Part shown: piece by piece, positions 22,799-31,212 of the stretch
Layout of the letters: every line of letters begins with the position of its first letter
Numbering within the stretch: the stretch's first letter is position 1
Source: Deltaproteobacteria bacterium
Lineage (GTDB): Bacteria > Desulfobacterota > Binatia > UBA9968
Assembly: GCA_009692615.1 (NCBI GenBank)
Contig: SHYW01000047.1
Location: forward strand, 1 to 34,726
Length of the DNA: 34,726 bases
Direction: 5' to 3'
The notes under the pieces: model-generated
Seen by the model: the letters and a program-made list of their open reading frames with translations, nothing else
Database searches by the model: none
Told to the model about the DNA's origin: nothing
Position numbers and translations under genes: made by a program

Positions 22799-22826
22799 CG
22801 GAACTCCCGTTTTCTCTCAAGGTCTT

Positions 22827-24077
22827 TTACTCGAACTTCTTGCCGCCGAGATAGATGGTCAGTATAGAGCGCATGTTGGCGATATTGTCGAGGGGATTTT
22901 TCTCCAACACCAGCAGGTCGGCGGCCTTGCCTTTGGCCAGTGTGCCAAATTCCTTGGCGATGGCCAAACTCTCCGACGCCCCCTTCGAGAAAGATTGGAT
23001 CACCTGCATGGGCGTCAGCCCCGCCTGCACCATGAGCTCCATCTCGCGGTGCTCGGAGAATCCTTGAACGAAGAAGCGGTCGGCGCCGCCGCCGCTATCG
23101 GTGCCCAAGGCGATGCGCACCCCGGCGTCGGAGAGCTTCTTCAAATTGATCTTGTTCATCTCGAAGCCGGCTTTGAACAAGGCGCGCTGCGGGTGTTTCG
23201 CCTGCTCGTCGCGGATCTTGGTTTTCAGCACCGCCATACGCTCCGGCGGCACGAACCTCTGGAAGAACGGATCCTCGATCCAGGCCGGCGCGTCGCCGTA
23301 GGCGAACAGGAACTCGTCGCGGATCAATGTCGGAATCAGCGTCACGTTGCGCTGCTTGAGCAGCAGGGTGAAGTCGCCATCGACCTCGCGGTCGCGGATA
23401 CTGTGGCCAAGGATATTTAAACCGCGCTCCACCAGCATCCGCGCGTCGGCGAGTTCGTAGGCGTGACCGACGGTGAGCTTGCCATGCTTGCGCGCCTGTT
23501 CGAGGACTGCGGCGCAAAACTCGGGGCTGAGCTTGGCCCTGGTGCCGAACCCACTGTCGACCCACACCTTGATGTAATCGGCGCCGGCGGCGACGATCTG
23601 GTCGACCTTGGCGCGCGCCTGCTCGGGTGTCACGACCTCGGCGTCGGGCACGAAGCGGTACTTGACGGTGGAGACCCTGGCACCGCGCAACTCGCCCTTC
23701 TTCTGCGCTTCGCGCACTTCAATGACTTCGTCCGGATCGGTCTGCATGCTGGTCGCGGTAGTCACGCCGTAAAGCGCGTACTGGCGCAACTGCGGCAGGG
23801 TTTTCGCGCCAACGTGGCCGTGCGCGTTGATGATGCCGGGCACGATGAACTTGCCGGTGAGATCGAGCAAGGTGGCGCCAGCAGGAATGGAAATCTTCGG
23901 CCCAGGCCCCATGTCACGGATGCGGCCGTTCTCCATGACGATGGCGATGTCCTTCTGTGGCGGCGCGCCGCTGCCGTCGATCACCGTGGCACGGCTGAGC
24001 ACGGTGACTTGCGCCGGAGCGCTCGCCGGGAGCAGCAGCGCGGTGGCTAGAAGAAATAAGGCGCGGCAATTCCTCAT
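22827..24077 (-). CDS. Secreted amidohydrolase family protein (imidazolonepropionase-like)
   Basis: The 416-residue metal-dependent hydrolase has a signal peptide (RALFLLATALLLPASAPAQ, about 5-23). It has the amidohydrolase TIM-barrel signature: the metal-binding INAHGHVG (about 85-92), a Lys in ADYIKVWVDSG, His in VGHAYEL and ILGHSI, and the final Asp in ALGTDSGG. The end GKAADLLVLEKNPLDNIANM is typical of the family. Substrates of this group include hydantoin- or peptide-like amides and cannot be assigned. GAGGAGGA precedes the ATG. The ATG overlaps the upstream gene's stop as ATGA, showing translational coupling to the binding-protein-like gene. Confidence 0.87.
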   Translation of the reverse strand: MRNCRALFLLATALLLPASAPAQVTVLSRATVIDGSGAPPQKDIAIVMENGRIRDMGPGPKISIPAGATLLDLTGKFIVPGIINAHGHVGAKTLPQLRQYALYGVTTATSMQTDPDEVIEVREAQKKGELRGARVSTVKYRFVPDAEVVTPEQARAKVDQIVAAGADYIKVWVDSGFGTRAKLSPEFCAAVLEQARKHGKLTVGHAYELADARMLVERGLNILGHSIRDREVDGDFTLLLKQRNVTLIPTLIRDEFLFAYGDAPAWIEDPFFQRFVPPERMAVLKTKIRDEQAKHPQRALFKAGFEMNKINLKKLSDAGVRIALGTDSGGGADRFFVQGFSEHREMELMVQAGLTPMQVIQSFSKGASESLAIAKEFGTLAKGKAADLLVLEKNPLDNIANMRSILTIYLGGKKFE

Positions 24078-24955
24078 CGGTCCTCCTCAAGCAAGTTCTC
24101 GACTAAATTCGACGGCGGCAATGCTTTCGCTCGGGCATCCTGCACCGCAACTTCGTCCAAGACCGCGCTCAGCGATTTAAGCGAAGGCAGCAAAGTCGTT
24201 TCGAAGAGTGCGGCGAATACCCGGTAACACTTTTCGAGAACCCGCGGTTTGCTCTTGAGCGCTGGGAGATGGCTGCCAATCGCTTGGAGCGTTAAGTGCG
24301 CGTCGTTTTTAAATAACTCAATGCTGTCCCGGTAAACCGCCGCAACTTTCGTCGCTAGCGGGCGGTGCTCGGCGAGAAATCGCCGCGTGGTCGCCAGCGG
24401 CACCCAGTGGCAGTCGAGGTCGAGCGTGTCGGCGATAATCCGCAGCCCTTCCGCCTCGGCCAGAAACGCCTTCTCCGGCGGTAACAACGCGACATCGAGA
24501 TCACCGCTGCGCAGCGCTTCGAAGCTCCGGTCATTGAGGCCGAGATCGACCAGTTCGAGATCCCTGACGCTATCGAGTTGCCATCTTCTTAACAACGCGA
24601 GCATCATCATGCCCGCCATGCGGCGCGGCTGATTGATGCCGACTTTCTTTCCTTTGAGATCGCCGGTGGAGGCAATCTGGTCATTGGCCACCAAGTAGAA
24701 CGCCGGACGGTTCAATAAACCGCCGATGATCACGAGATCGTTGCCGTTGAGCCGTGAGAAAATCAGCGACGGCGCATTGGGCGTGCCGATGGGCGTCACC
24801 TGATTGACGATGTCTTCAACAACTTTCTCTTCATCCAACCGATTGACGATTTCAACGGCAATATTCGCCTTGTCAAAAAGCCCGGCGTCGAGGCCGACGT
24901 AGGGCAAGAACCGGCCGATGCTCGAAGTGCCGATACCGATTTTGATTTTGTCCAT
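24074..24955 (-). CDS. NMT1/THI5-like substrate-binding domain protein without signal peptide
   Basis: The 293-residue protein resembles the SsuA/NMT1 binding-protein fold: GIGTSSIGRFLPYVGLDAGL, DLKGKKVGINQPRRMAG, LRSGDLDVALLPPEKAFL and the late ATKVAAVYRDSIELF helix. Its N-terminus begins directly with MDKIKIGIG and has no signal peptide, so it should be cytoplasmic. That is unusual for a transport receptor and fits an enzyme- or sensor-like role. GAGGGGAT supports ATG 24955 over the in-frame TTG at 24967. It starts 8 bp after the VOC gene stop and overlaps the amidohydrolase start by four bases, so the three form a tight operon. No permease or ATPase is nearby. Confidence 0.8.
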   Translation of the reverse strand: MDKIKIGIGTSSIGRFLPYVGLDAGLFDKANIAVEIVNRLDEEKVVEDIVNQVTPIGTPNAPSLIFSRLNGNDLVIIGGLLNRPAFYLVANDQIASTGDLKGKKVGINQPRRMAGMMMLALLRRWQLDSVRDLELVDLGLNDRSFEALRSGDLDVALLPPEKAFLAEAEGLRIIADTLDLDCHWVPLATTRRFLAEHRPLATKVAAVYRDSIELFKNDAHLTLQAIGSHLPALKSKPRVLEKCYRVFAALFETTLLPSLKSLSAVLDEVAVQDARAKALPPSNLVENLLEEDR

Positions 24956-24963
24956 GGATCCCC

Positions 24964-25491
24964 TCAATCCAACTGCAACGATGCCGGCTCATTGGCCATG
25001 CGTGCGCCCATTGCCACATGACGCAACCGTTCCCAGAGCGCATCGACCTCGGCCATCACCTGGTCGTCGGGCCGGTGAATGTCAATCGCATGGGCGATCG
25101 GCACCCAGCAAGCACGGCCGGTGACCCAGAAGACTTCCGAACGATTCCCTTCGGGATCCAAATAATAGCAGCCCAGCGCGCTGACATGATTCACCAGCGC
25201 ATCGATGCGCAAACCCGCGGCGACCAATCTCTGGTGCATGACGCGCAGCTCTTGCAGAGTCCCCACTTGCAAAGAAATTTGATTGATCAGCCGCGAATCG
25301 GCAGCCTCGGGCCGGCCACGGAAAAGCGCGATCTCATGATCGGCCTTTTTCGCATCGGCGCTGAAAAAAACAATTCCCGCGCGCCAATTCTGCTTGGTGA
25401 TTTGCATGCCGAGCGTGTCGCGATAAAACCCCACCATCAGCTCCAAGTCGCGGACGTAAATCCCCACGTGGCCGAGTCCTATCACCGCCAT
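24964..25491 (-). CDS. VOC family protein (glyoxalase/extradiol dioxygenase-like)
   Basis: The 175-residue protein has a vicinal oxygen chelate domain in its first 125 residues: GLGHVGIYVRDLELMVGFYR, ADHEIALF, and CYYLDPEGNRSEVFW with the metal-ligand Glu. His8 and the DHEIAL His are the other probable ligands. The C-terminal extension (about 126-175) with PIAHAIDIHRPDDQV is longer than a minimal VOC unit. Extradiol dioxygenases, glyoxalases and epimerases share the fold, so the reaction is not assigned. It is the first gene of the three-gene operon with the binding-like protein and amidohydrolase, and may process the same compound. Confidence 0.85.
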   Translation of the reverse strand: MAVIGLGHVGIYVRDLELMVGFYRDTLGMQITKQNWRAGIVFFSADAKKADHEIALFRGRPEAADSRLINQISLQVGTLQELRVMHQRLVAAGLRIDALVNHVSALGCYYLDPEGNRSEVFWVTGRACWVPIAHAIDIHRPDDQVMAEVDALWERLRHVAMGARMANEPASLQLD

Positions 25492-25697
25492 TTATACCTC
25501 CGTCGTTGGCATTCGATAACTGCTTCTTTCAGGTTCACCGCGGCAATCTCTGGCGCCACGAAGAACACGAAGTTGGCAACCTTAATCATCCGAACCCTAC
25601 GGATCGGCGCTAATAAGATCACAACTCGGGCGCAAACAAAACTGTAAATTTGGCTCGGACAAAGCGTCCAAAAAGATCGGTCAATTGTTCGGCGAGC

Positions 25698-25739
25698 AAA
25701 AAAGCCAACGGCGGTTGGAGCCGAAGCGCCAACCGCCGT
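25698..25739 (-). terminator. Rho-independent terminator, minus strand
   Basis: Arms ACGGCGGTTGG (25708-25718) and CCAACCGCCGT (25729-25739) form an 11-bp stem with a 10-base loop. On the minus strand the stem is followed by TGGC and six T (25698-25703). It lies about 60 bp beyond the stop of the small secreted protein gene and ends that transcript before the VOC operon. The remaining sequence of 25492-25697 holds no gene. Confidence 0.75.
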
Positions 25740-25798
25740 CAATCAGCGCCGGATTCCTCCGGCGATGCCGCGAACTATTTCAAAAAATCGTCTGGGAG

Positions 25799-26119
25799 TC
25801 ATTTGGCTTTCTGCTTGTCATGGCGCTGGCGAGCGATGCGCTTGCTTTGCACGTCCTGGGCGTGTTCGATGCGGACCTTTTCCTTGGTGGTCATTTTGCC
25901 GTCTTGCATCGCCTTGTCTTCCAATTTCTGGACATGTTGCTGGCCTTTCTCCAGGCGCGCAGCTTCTTTCTGATTGAGTTGGCCGGTTGCCACACCCTTC
26001 TCAATGCGCTGGTCCTGGTAGTCCTGGCGCTTGTCAATTCGCTTCGTCGACTGGGCCAGGACAACCCCAGGCAAAGCCAAGGCGGCGACCACCGCTACGG
26101 TAATTATCGCTTTAAACAT
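25799..26119 (-). CDS. Small secreted Lys/Gln-rich helical protein
   Basis: The 106-residue protein starts at ATG 26119, with AAGGAG six bases upstream. Its signal peptide is MFKAIITVAVVAALALPGVV followed by LAQ. The mature part is very hydrophilic, about 40 percent Lys, Arg, Gln and Glu, with two related helix pairs: RIEKGVATGQLNQKEAARLE and QDGKMTTKEKVRIEHAQ. Each has a short G-x-L/M-T/N-x-KE turn like EF-hand- or DUF-type helical repeats. Homologues seem common in soil and delta-type bacteria, but function is unknown. It is a monocistronic gene with its own terminator; the next gene upstream stops 112 bp away. Confidence 0.72.
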   Translation of the reverse strand: MFKAIITVAVVAALALPGVVLAQSTKRIDKRQDYQDQRIEKGVATGQLNQKEAARLEKGQQHVQKLEDKAMQDGKMTTKEKVRIEHAQDVQSKRIARQRHDKQKAK

Positions 26120-26231
26120 TCGCTTTCTCCTTATGAACAAATTGCCATCGAGGAACAGTTTAATTTCACCAGGGCGATCCATCAAGCGAAATATGCCGCC
26201 AGCTCCATCCCTGAAACGGGAGCTGGACAAA

Positions 26232-28079
26232 TCACTTCTTTTTCACCAGACTGGCGCGCTGATCCGGTCCGCTATCGGCGTAGCCGGGTTCGACTAGCGA
26301 ATCGATAAAATAGCGCCCGCCGTTGGCGACAACCTCAGCGCCTCGTTTGAGCGCCGCTGCCAATTCATCGCTGGTCGACACCGGCGCCTCGCTGTCGAAT
26401 CCTTGGGCTCGCGCCATTGCGACTAAGTCAATACGCGGATCGTCGATGCGTTGGCCGATCCAACGATTCTGCGGCGGCCGGTCACGCATGAAGGCTACGC
26501 GCTCTTGATGCAATTCGTCATTGAAGTAGGAACGGTTGTCGGCGACGACGATCATCGCCGGAATATTGAAATGCGAAGCGCTCCACAGCGCGCTGACGCC
26601 CATGAGATAATCGCCGTCGCCGAGCACGCCGATGACCAGACGTTCCGAATCTTTCAGCGCCAAGGCGGCGCCGACGGTATGTCCCGGTCCGGTGCCGACG
26701 GCGCCGCCGCCGTCATTGCCCATAAAAGACAACGGCTCGTCGAACTCATAGGCTTCCCCCGGCCAACCGATCGGCAAGCGCGCGAAGGTCACCGGCTTAT
26801 CTTTGGCGAACTCACGTATGGTCATCGCCATGTTCCACATGGTCATCGGGGCGCCGCGTTGAGCAGACGGAACCGTCAGCGGCGTCTTGTTCCAGTGCGA
26901 CAATGGCTTCATCGCCGCGCGCTTTTTCAATTGCCCGTTCTTTTTCACCCGCAGTTCGCCGAGCATCTGGGCGATGAACTGATCGGGCTCGGCGAGGATC
27001 GGAATATCGACGGCGGCCAAAGCCTGGTGATCCATGCTCCAACCGTTGGTGCGATAGTTGTCCACCGAACAACTAACGATGGTTTTGTTGGCCGGCTTTT
27101 GGGTTTGCGCATCTCCCAAGGCCAAACGCAACACGCCGGCGAGATCCAACCAGTCCATGCTGATGATCAGATCGGCCTTCTCGATCAGCGCCACTGCCGC
27201 TTTGTTCGGCCGCACGCAGGGCGGCGCGAAATGCAACGGATGGGTCGTCGGAAAAGCGGTCGGATCGTTGCTGCTGCTTAGCACCGCCGCGCCGATCGCT
27301 TCAGCGAAACGGATGCGGCGCTGCCAATCCTCCTGCTTGCGCGAAACTCGGCCCATCAGGATCAACGGGAATTTCGCCTTGTCGATCGCCTTGGCGACTT
27401 TGACCAATGAGTCCCGTGCCACCGCCACCGCCGGCGCCGGTGCAAAGCGCGCCGCATCGGGAATCGAAACTTCCTCTGTCAGCGGCGCCTCCTGCAAACC
27501 GGCGTCGAGGCAAATATAAACCGGACCGTAGGGCGGCGTGCGGGTAATTTGATTCGCCCGCAGCACCGACTCCACCGCCGCCTGCGGCGACGCCGGTTGA
27601 TCGTCCCATTTGGTGTAATTGCGAATCATCGACGCCTGATCCTTGGCGGTGTGAATCCAGTCGATCCACGGCCGGCGCCGGTGCGCGTCCACCGGGCCGT
27701 TGGCGCCGAAGATGATCATCGGCGTGCGGTCGCACCAGGCGTTGAAGATCGGCATGGTGGCGTGCATCAGTCCGACATTGGCGTGCAGCGCCACCGCCAT
27801 CGGCGTCTCGGTCACCTTACCGTAGCCGTCGGCGATCGACACCGCATGCTCTTCATGCAGACAGATCACCATCTGCGGATTGTCGTTGCCGAGATAGTTG
27901 ACGATGCTGTCGTGAAAACCGCGATAGCTCGCACCGGGCACCAGGGCGATATATTTCAAATCGAGCCGGCGCGTCACCTCGGCGAACACGTCGCTGCCCC
28001 ACTTCATCTGCGGCTTGCCCAATTTTTTTGGCCGATCGATTTGCGGATTTATTATTTTCTTCTTGTCTGCACTTTTCAC
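26232..28079 (-). CDS. Thiamine diphosphate-dependent enzyme (acetolactate synthase/benzoylformate decarboxylase-like)
   Basis: The 615-residue protein has the three-domain TPP enzyme plan. The N-terminal pyrimidine-binding domain carries the activating Glu76 in CLHEEHAVSIADGYG. The central domain follows, and the C-terminal domain binds the diphosphate with GDGDYLMGVSALWSASHFNI (about 487) ending in ADNRSYFND. The start is GTG at 28079, with GGGAGG upstream. A lysine-rich N-terminal extension of about 25 residues is unusual. The closest named families are acetolactate synthase large subunit and benzoylformate/phenylglyoxylate decarboxylase; the absence of a clear FAD-binding stretch or an ilvN partner argues against acetolactate synthase. 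Its neighbours suggest an aromatic or 2-oxoacid substrate. Confidence 0.85.
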   Translation of the reverse strand: MKSADKKKIINPQIDRPKKLGKPQMKWGSDVFAEVTRRLDLKYIALVPGASYRGFHDSIVNYLGNDNPQMVICLHEEHAVSIADGYGKVTETPMAVALHANVGLMHATMPIFNAWCDRTPMIIFGANGPVDAHRRRPWIDWIHTAKDQASMIRNYTKWDDQPASPQAAVESVLRANQITRTPPYGPVYICLDAGLQEAPLTEEVSIPDAARFAPAPAVAVARDSLVKVAKAIDKAKFPLILMGRVSRKQEDWQRRIRFAEAIGAAVLSSSNDPTAFPTTHPLHFAPPCVRPNKAAVALIEKADLIISMDWLDLAGVLRLALGDAQTQKPANKTIVSCSVDNYRTNGWSMDHQALAAVDIPILAEPDQFIAQMLGELRVKKNGQLKKRAAMKPLSHWNKTPLTVPSAQRGAPMTMWNMAMTIREFAKDKPVTFARLPIGWPGEAYEFDEPLSFMGNDGGGAVGTGPGHTVGAALALKDSERLVIGVLGDGDYLMGVSALWSASHFNIPAMIVVADNRSYFNDELHQERVAFMRDRPPQNRWIGQRIDDPRIDLVAMARAQGFDSEAPVSTSDELAAALKRGAEVVANGGRYFIDSLVEPGYADSGPDQRASLVKKK

Positions 28080-28122
28080 CGGTTAGTTCCTCCCATTATT
28101 GCCCAATTAAATTTACTTTAAT

Positions 28123-28158
28123 CACAGCCAGCGCAATTGAACAATTGTTCCGGCTGTG
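28123..28158. promoter_or_regulatory. Nested palindrome upstream of the TPP-enzyme gene
   Basis: A perfect palindrome GAACAATTGTTC (28139-28150) is nested inside outer arms CACAGCC (28123-28129) and GGCTGTG (28152-28158). No T-tract follows, so it is not a typical terminator. Its place, 44 bp before the GTG start of the TPP gene, suits an operator for a dimeric repressor or activator. No regulator gene is adjacent. Confidence 0.45.
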
Positions 28159-28232
28159 AAATCTTTGCGGAATGCTATTGGGAATTCGGCCGGATGATGG
28201 GACGAAAAATTATTGCCTATTCGCGCGTGAGG

Positions 28233-29264
28233 TTACCGCGCCGTTTGCAGCGCAACCTTTTTCCTCGCCTCCGCTAGGTAGCCGTTTTCTTCGAGCGCTT
28301 TCATGATGCTCAAGTTGATCGATTCATTGACATCGAGCTGGCCGGCTCTCGGGTTGACCCGGGCAATGAATCTTTGCACGTTCTTCCATGCCGCCGGGTC
28401 CGGCGCGATGTCGAGGCTGGTGATCGAGCGCAGCGAATGGTACGAGGTCTCGGCATCTTCGTCGCTGCTTAGGCGCAGATGTTTTTTCATGATCTCGGCG
28501 ACGTCCCGTCTGTTGCGCGCATCGAGAATGTAGACGATGGCGTCGATCATGCCTTTGGCAAGGCGCATCATAAGATCCGGCGCGGCGGCGAAGCGTTCGC
28601 TGCGACCGCAGATGCCGACGGTTTGCAGCGCAATACGCATTTCCGTCGAGTTGACCAAAGAGCGCATGCCGCCCCGTTTCGCCACGGCCGCGGAGGGCAA
28701 GGTGAAAACCGAGGCGTCGATATTCCCTGCAAGCAGAGCTTGAACGATGGTCGGCTCCTCGCCGATGACGCGCATTTTCATGCCGATCTTGTCCGGGTCC
28801 ACGCCGACGCCGTCCAACACCATCATGGTCTGCAACCAGAATCCGCCGCCGATACTTTGCACGCCGATGGTTTTGCCGCGCAGCGCCGCGAGCGAGTCAA
28901 TGTCTTTGCGCACCACCAGCTCACGCGAAATCCCCTTGATTGGAAAAGCGCCGCAGCCGATCTTCGCCCCCGCCGACACGCCGCTAAGCACGTTGGCAAC
29001 CGAAGGCAAAAAGATCGGCACTTCACCCGACACCAGAGCCGCTAAACTGATCTGCGCATTGCGCACCTGCAGCAAGCGCGCGTCAATGCCGTGTTTCTGA
29101 TAAATCCCTTTATCGATCGCCACCCAATAGGGCCCGATGGTTTCGTTGTGACCGCCATAGGCCATGAGAACGGTATCTTCCGCGTAACTTTGCGCGCGAT
29201 TGAGCGTAAAGAGGATCAGTGCAACGGCAAACCAAAGTTTCCCACATCGAAAACCAAGACCCAT
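28233..29264 (-). CDS. ABC transporter substrate-binding protein, NMT1/THI5-like
   Basis: The 343-residue protein has a signal peptide (LWFAVALILFTLNRAQSYA, about 10-28) and the NitT/TauT-type binding fold: TIGPYWVAIDKGIYQKHGID, SLAALVSGEVPIFLPSVANV, LAALRGKTIGVQSIGGGFWL and ALLAGNIDASVF. The ATG at 29264 is preceded by GAGGTGATGC. The final 60 residues (DVNESINLSIMKALEENGYL) match the layout of the binding protein at 20181-21197, so the two belong to one subfamily. It lies 153 bp upstream of the TPP-enzyme gene on the same strand. No membrane or ATPase component is nearby. Confidence 0.87.
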   Translation of the reverse strand: MGLGFRCGKLWFAVALILFTLNRAQSYAEDTVLMAYGGHNETIGPYWVAIDKGIYQKHGIDARLLQVRNAQISLAALVSGEVPIFLPSVANVLSGVSAGAKIGCGAFPIKGISRELVVRKDIDSLAALRGKTIGVQSIGGGFWLQTMMVLDGVGVDPDKIGMKMRVIGEEPTIVQALLAGNIDASVFTLPSAAVAKRGGMRSLVNSTEMRIALQTVGICGRSERFAAAPDLMMRLAKGMIDAIVYILDARNRRDVAEIMKKHLRLSSDEDAETSYHSLRSITSLDIAPDPAAWKNVQRFIARVNPRAGQLDVNESINLSIMKALEENGYLAEARKKVALQTAR

Positions 29265-29378
29265 GCATCACCTCACGCGATCCGGAGAAACGCTAGGCCA
29301 AACTGAGTCAATGCGAATGTCAGACATCAATGCCTAACGGTGGCAATCTTTTAGACGTCACGAGCATGATCAGGTTAT

Positions 29379-30313
29379 TTAAATGTAAACCTTGGCGTAC
29401 TTGCCGGTGAGCTGGGCGGTGAAACCTTCCAAGCCTTTTTCCTGCCGTTGCAAGCGCGTCTCCCGCGCCCAGGTGCGTTTGAGATCCTCGCGAATCTTGA
29501 TATGCAGGCGGCCCATCGGCTCGCATTCCAATTCGATCGAATCGCCGTCTTGAAACGGATTGAGACCGCGATGATTGGTGCCGCAGGCCAACACGTCGCC
29601 CGGCTCGAGGGGATGGATCGAACTGACCCACTCGATGCAGCGTGGGATTTTATGCGCCATATCACTGGTGTGATAGTTCTGCATCAAGACGCCGTTGTTC
29701 CATAGTTGCACGGCAGATTTTGCGGGTCTGTGATTTCGTCCGCGGTTACTAAATACGGCCCCATGGGACCGAATGTAGCGCGGGACTTCATCTGGTAGAA
29801 AGTATTGCCCGCCGGCGGCAGACCGCGCGCCGAGCCGTCGATAAAGTTGACGTTGCCAAATACGTAATCCATCGCCTTGGCTGCCGAAACGTTGTCGGCG
29901 TATTTGCCGATCACAACCGCTAACTCCGCCTCGCCTTCGAAGATCGGCGCCGGCACATCGGGTAATATCATCGTATCGCCGTCGCCGATTACGCTGTTGG
30001 GCGACTTGTGAAATGCATTGATCGGCGCCGGCTCCTTGCGCGTGCCGTCTTCCATGTAATTGACGGCCATGCAGTCAATGTTCACCGGCTTGGGCACCGG
30101 CGCGCGCAGCCGCACGCTCTTCAGCGCCACGCCGCTGCCGCCTGCCACGGCCTTTTCCAACGCAACGCGATAATCGGCGAAGCGCTCGATCAAACCGCTC
30201 ATCAAGTTGCCCGGCCCGGTATGAGGAATGTCTTTCACCAGTGCCGACACATCCACCACCGCATCGCCCTTGACCACGCCGAGTTTAAAATCATCGAAGA
30301 AAACTAATTTCAT
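29379..30313 (-). pseudogene. Fumarylacetoacetate hydrolase family gene with one frameshift
   Basis: The gene encodes a FAH-family C-C bond hydrolase, normally acting on ring-cleavage products or 2-oxo diacids. The N-terminal frame (ATG 30313, GGGAGG upstream) covers KLVFFDDFKLGVVKGD, FEGEAELAVVIGKYADNV with metal-ligand Glu residues, FIDGSARGLPPAGNTF and TADEITDPQNL. Near 29710 the reading frame changes, and the natural continuation (VQLWNNGVLMQNYHTSDMAH) is found in the next frame to the stop at 29379. Inserting a single base after the DPQNL codons would restore about 311 residues with all motifs. Everything else is intact, so this is either a very recent mutation or a sequencing error. It would be listed as an active enzyme if corrected. 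Confidence 0.8.
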
Positions 30314-30372
30314 CCAAACCTCCCGTAAGCTTCGTTAGGATATAGCGGAGATCGGGTTCACACTTCAATGAG

Positions 30373-30404
30373 AAAAAACAAAAAAGGCGGGTTACCAACC
30401 CGCC
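30373..30404 (-). terminator. Rho-independent terminator, minus strand
   Basis: GGCGGGTT (30386-30393) and AACCCGCC (30397-30404) form an 8-bp GC-rich stem with a three-base loop. Reading on the minus strand, the stem runs into TTTTTTGTTTTTT (30373-30385). It ends transcription from the ferritin-like/VOC genes before the FAH-family gene. Confidence 0.85.
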
Positions 30405-30520
30405 ACACGAATCCCGATAAATTGTTTTGTGTTCTTTTTGGCAATTTGTCCGAATCCGACCTCTGTGATCTCTGTGTCCTCTGTGGTGAAATCTCTCTCC
30501 CCTTCGATCGACGAAGAATT

Positions 30521-31168
30521 CTACCAGCGATCCTTGCCCATCGCCCAGCGGTCTAAGCTTGCCAGGTATTCGCGGAACAAGACCATGCGCATGGCCACCG
30601 CGCGGCGGACTTTGTCTTGGCCTTCATCGGTTGTGGCGTACTGTTTGATAAAGCTCTGCGGCACGCTGCCGTGGCCTTCTTCGTCTTCGGTGATTTTTCG
30701 ATATGGCTGTTTGATCCACTCGGGCACAGCGGAAGAATGCAGACACATCTGAATAAGATAGTTGGCGACGGTTTCGCCGGCCAGTGAGAATCCCGCGATG
30801 CGCTCGCAAGTTTCGCTCAGTCCTTCCATGGCATTGAACATGGCGATCTGCGCCGGCAACGGTTTGTAGTCGAACGGCTCGGCGCCGAGATCGCGGATGC
30901 GCTGGGACAGCAATTGCGCGTGAACCATCTCTTCATGGGCCGACTCAGCCAAAGTCGCTTTGACATCGAACTCCGGCGTGCTCTTCAACCACGTCCCAAA
31001 CAAATCCGCCGCCCGCAGTTCATTAAACAACCGGCTCTGCATGACGCGAATCCGCTCTGCGTCTGTCTTCAACGGCACGTAAGAGTAAGCCGGCGGATTG
31101 GCGTCGAGACTTCGACAAAATTCCTGCACCGGTGAAAGAATTTCCTGCAAAAATTCTTCACCATTCAT
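30521..31168 (-). CDS. Ferritin-like diiron protein
   Basis: The 215-residue helical protein starts at ATG 31168, with GGAAGGCGG upstream. Its ligand pattern fits a ferritin-like diiron carboxylate site: Glu50 (LFNELRAADLFGTW), Glu80-x2-His83 (SAHEEMVHAQLL), Glu132 (SLAGETVANYL) and Glu163-x2-His166 (TEDEEGHGSVP). This E, ExxH, E, ExxH arrangement occurs in rubrerythrin-like and oxygenase-like helical diiron proteins. It could store iron, scavenge peroxide or hydroxylate a substrate; the adjacent catabolic genes make an oxygenase role plausible but unproven. It lies 44 bp downstream of the two-domain VOC gene and is followed by a strong terminator, so the two form a short operon. Confidence 0.78.
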   Translation of the reverse strand: MNGEEFLQEILSPVQEFCRSLDANPPAYSYVPLKTDAERIRVMQSRLFNELRAADLFGTWLKSTPEFDVKATLAESAHEEMVHAQLLSQRIRDLGAEPFDYKPLPAQIAMFNAMEGLSETCERIAGFSLAGETVANYLIQMCLHSSAVPEWIKQPYRKITEDEEGHGSVPQSFIKQYATTDEGQDKVRRAVAMRMVLFREYLASLDRWAMGKDRW

Positions 31169-31212
31169 AAAGCACCGCCTTCCGAGCACGAACACGATCC
31201 ACGATCACGATT

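Noticed and set aside
25685-26308. Plus-strand hydrophobic open frame of 207 codons
   Set aside because: It is antisense to the small secreted protein, which has a signal peptide, ribosome site and terminator of its own.
26451-27281. Plus-strand open frame of 276 codons
   Set aside because: It is antisense to the TPP-dependent enzyme and has no recognisable motif.
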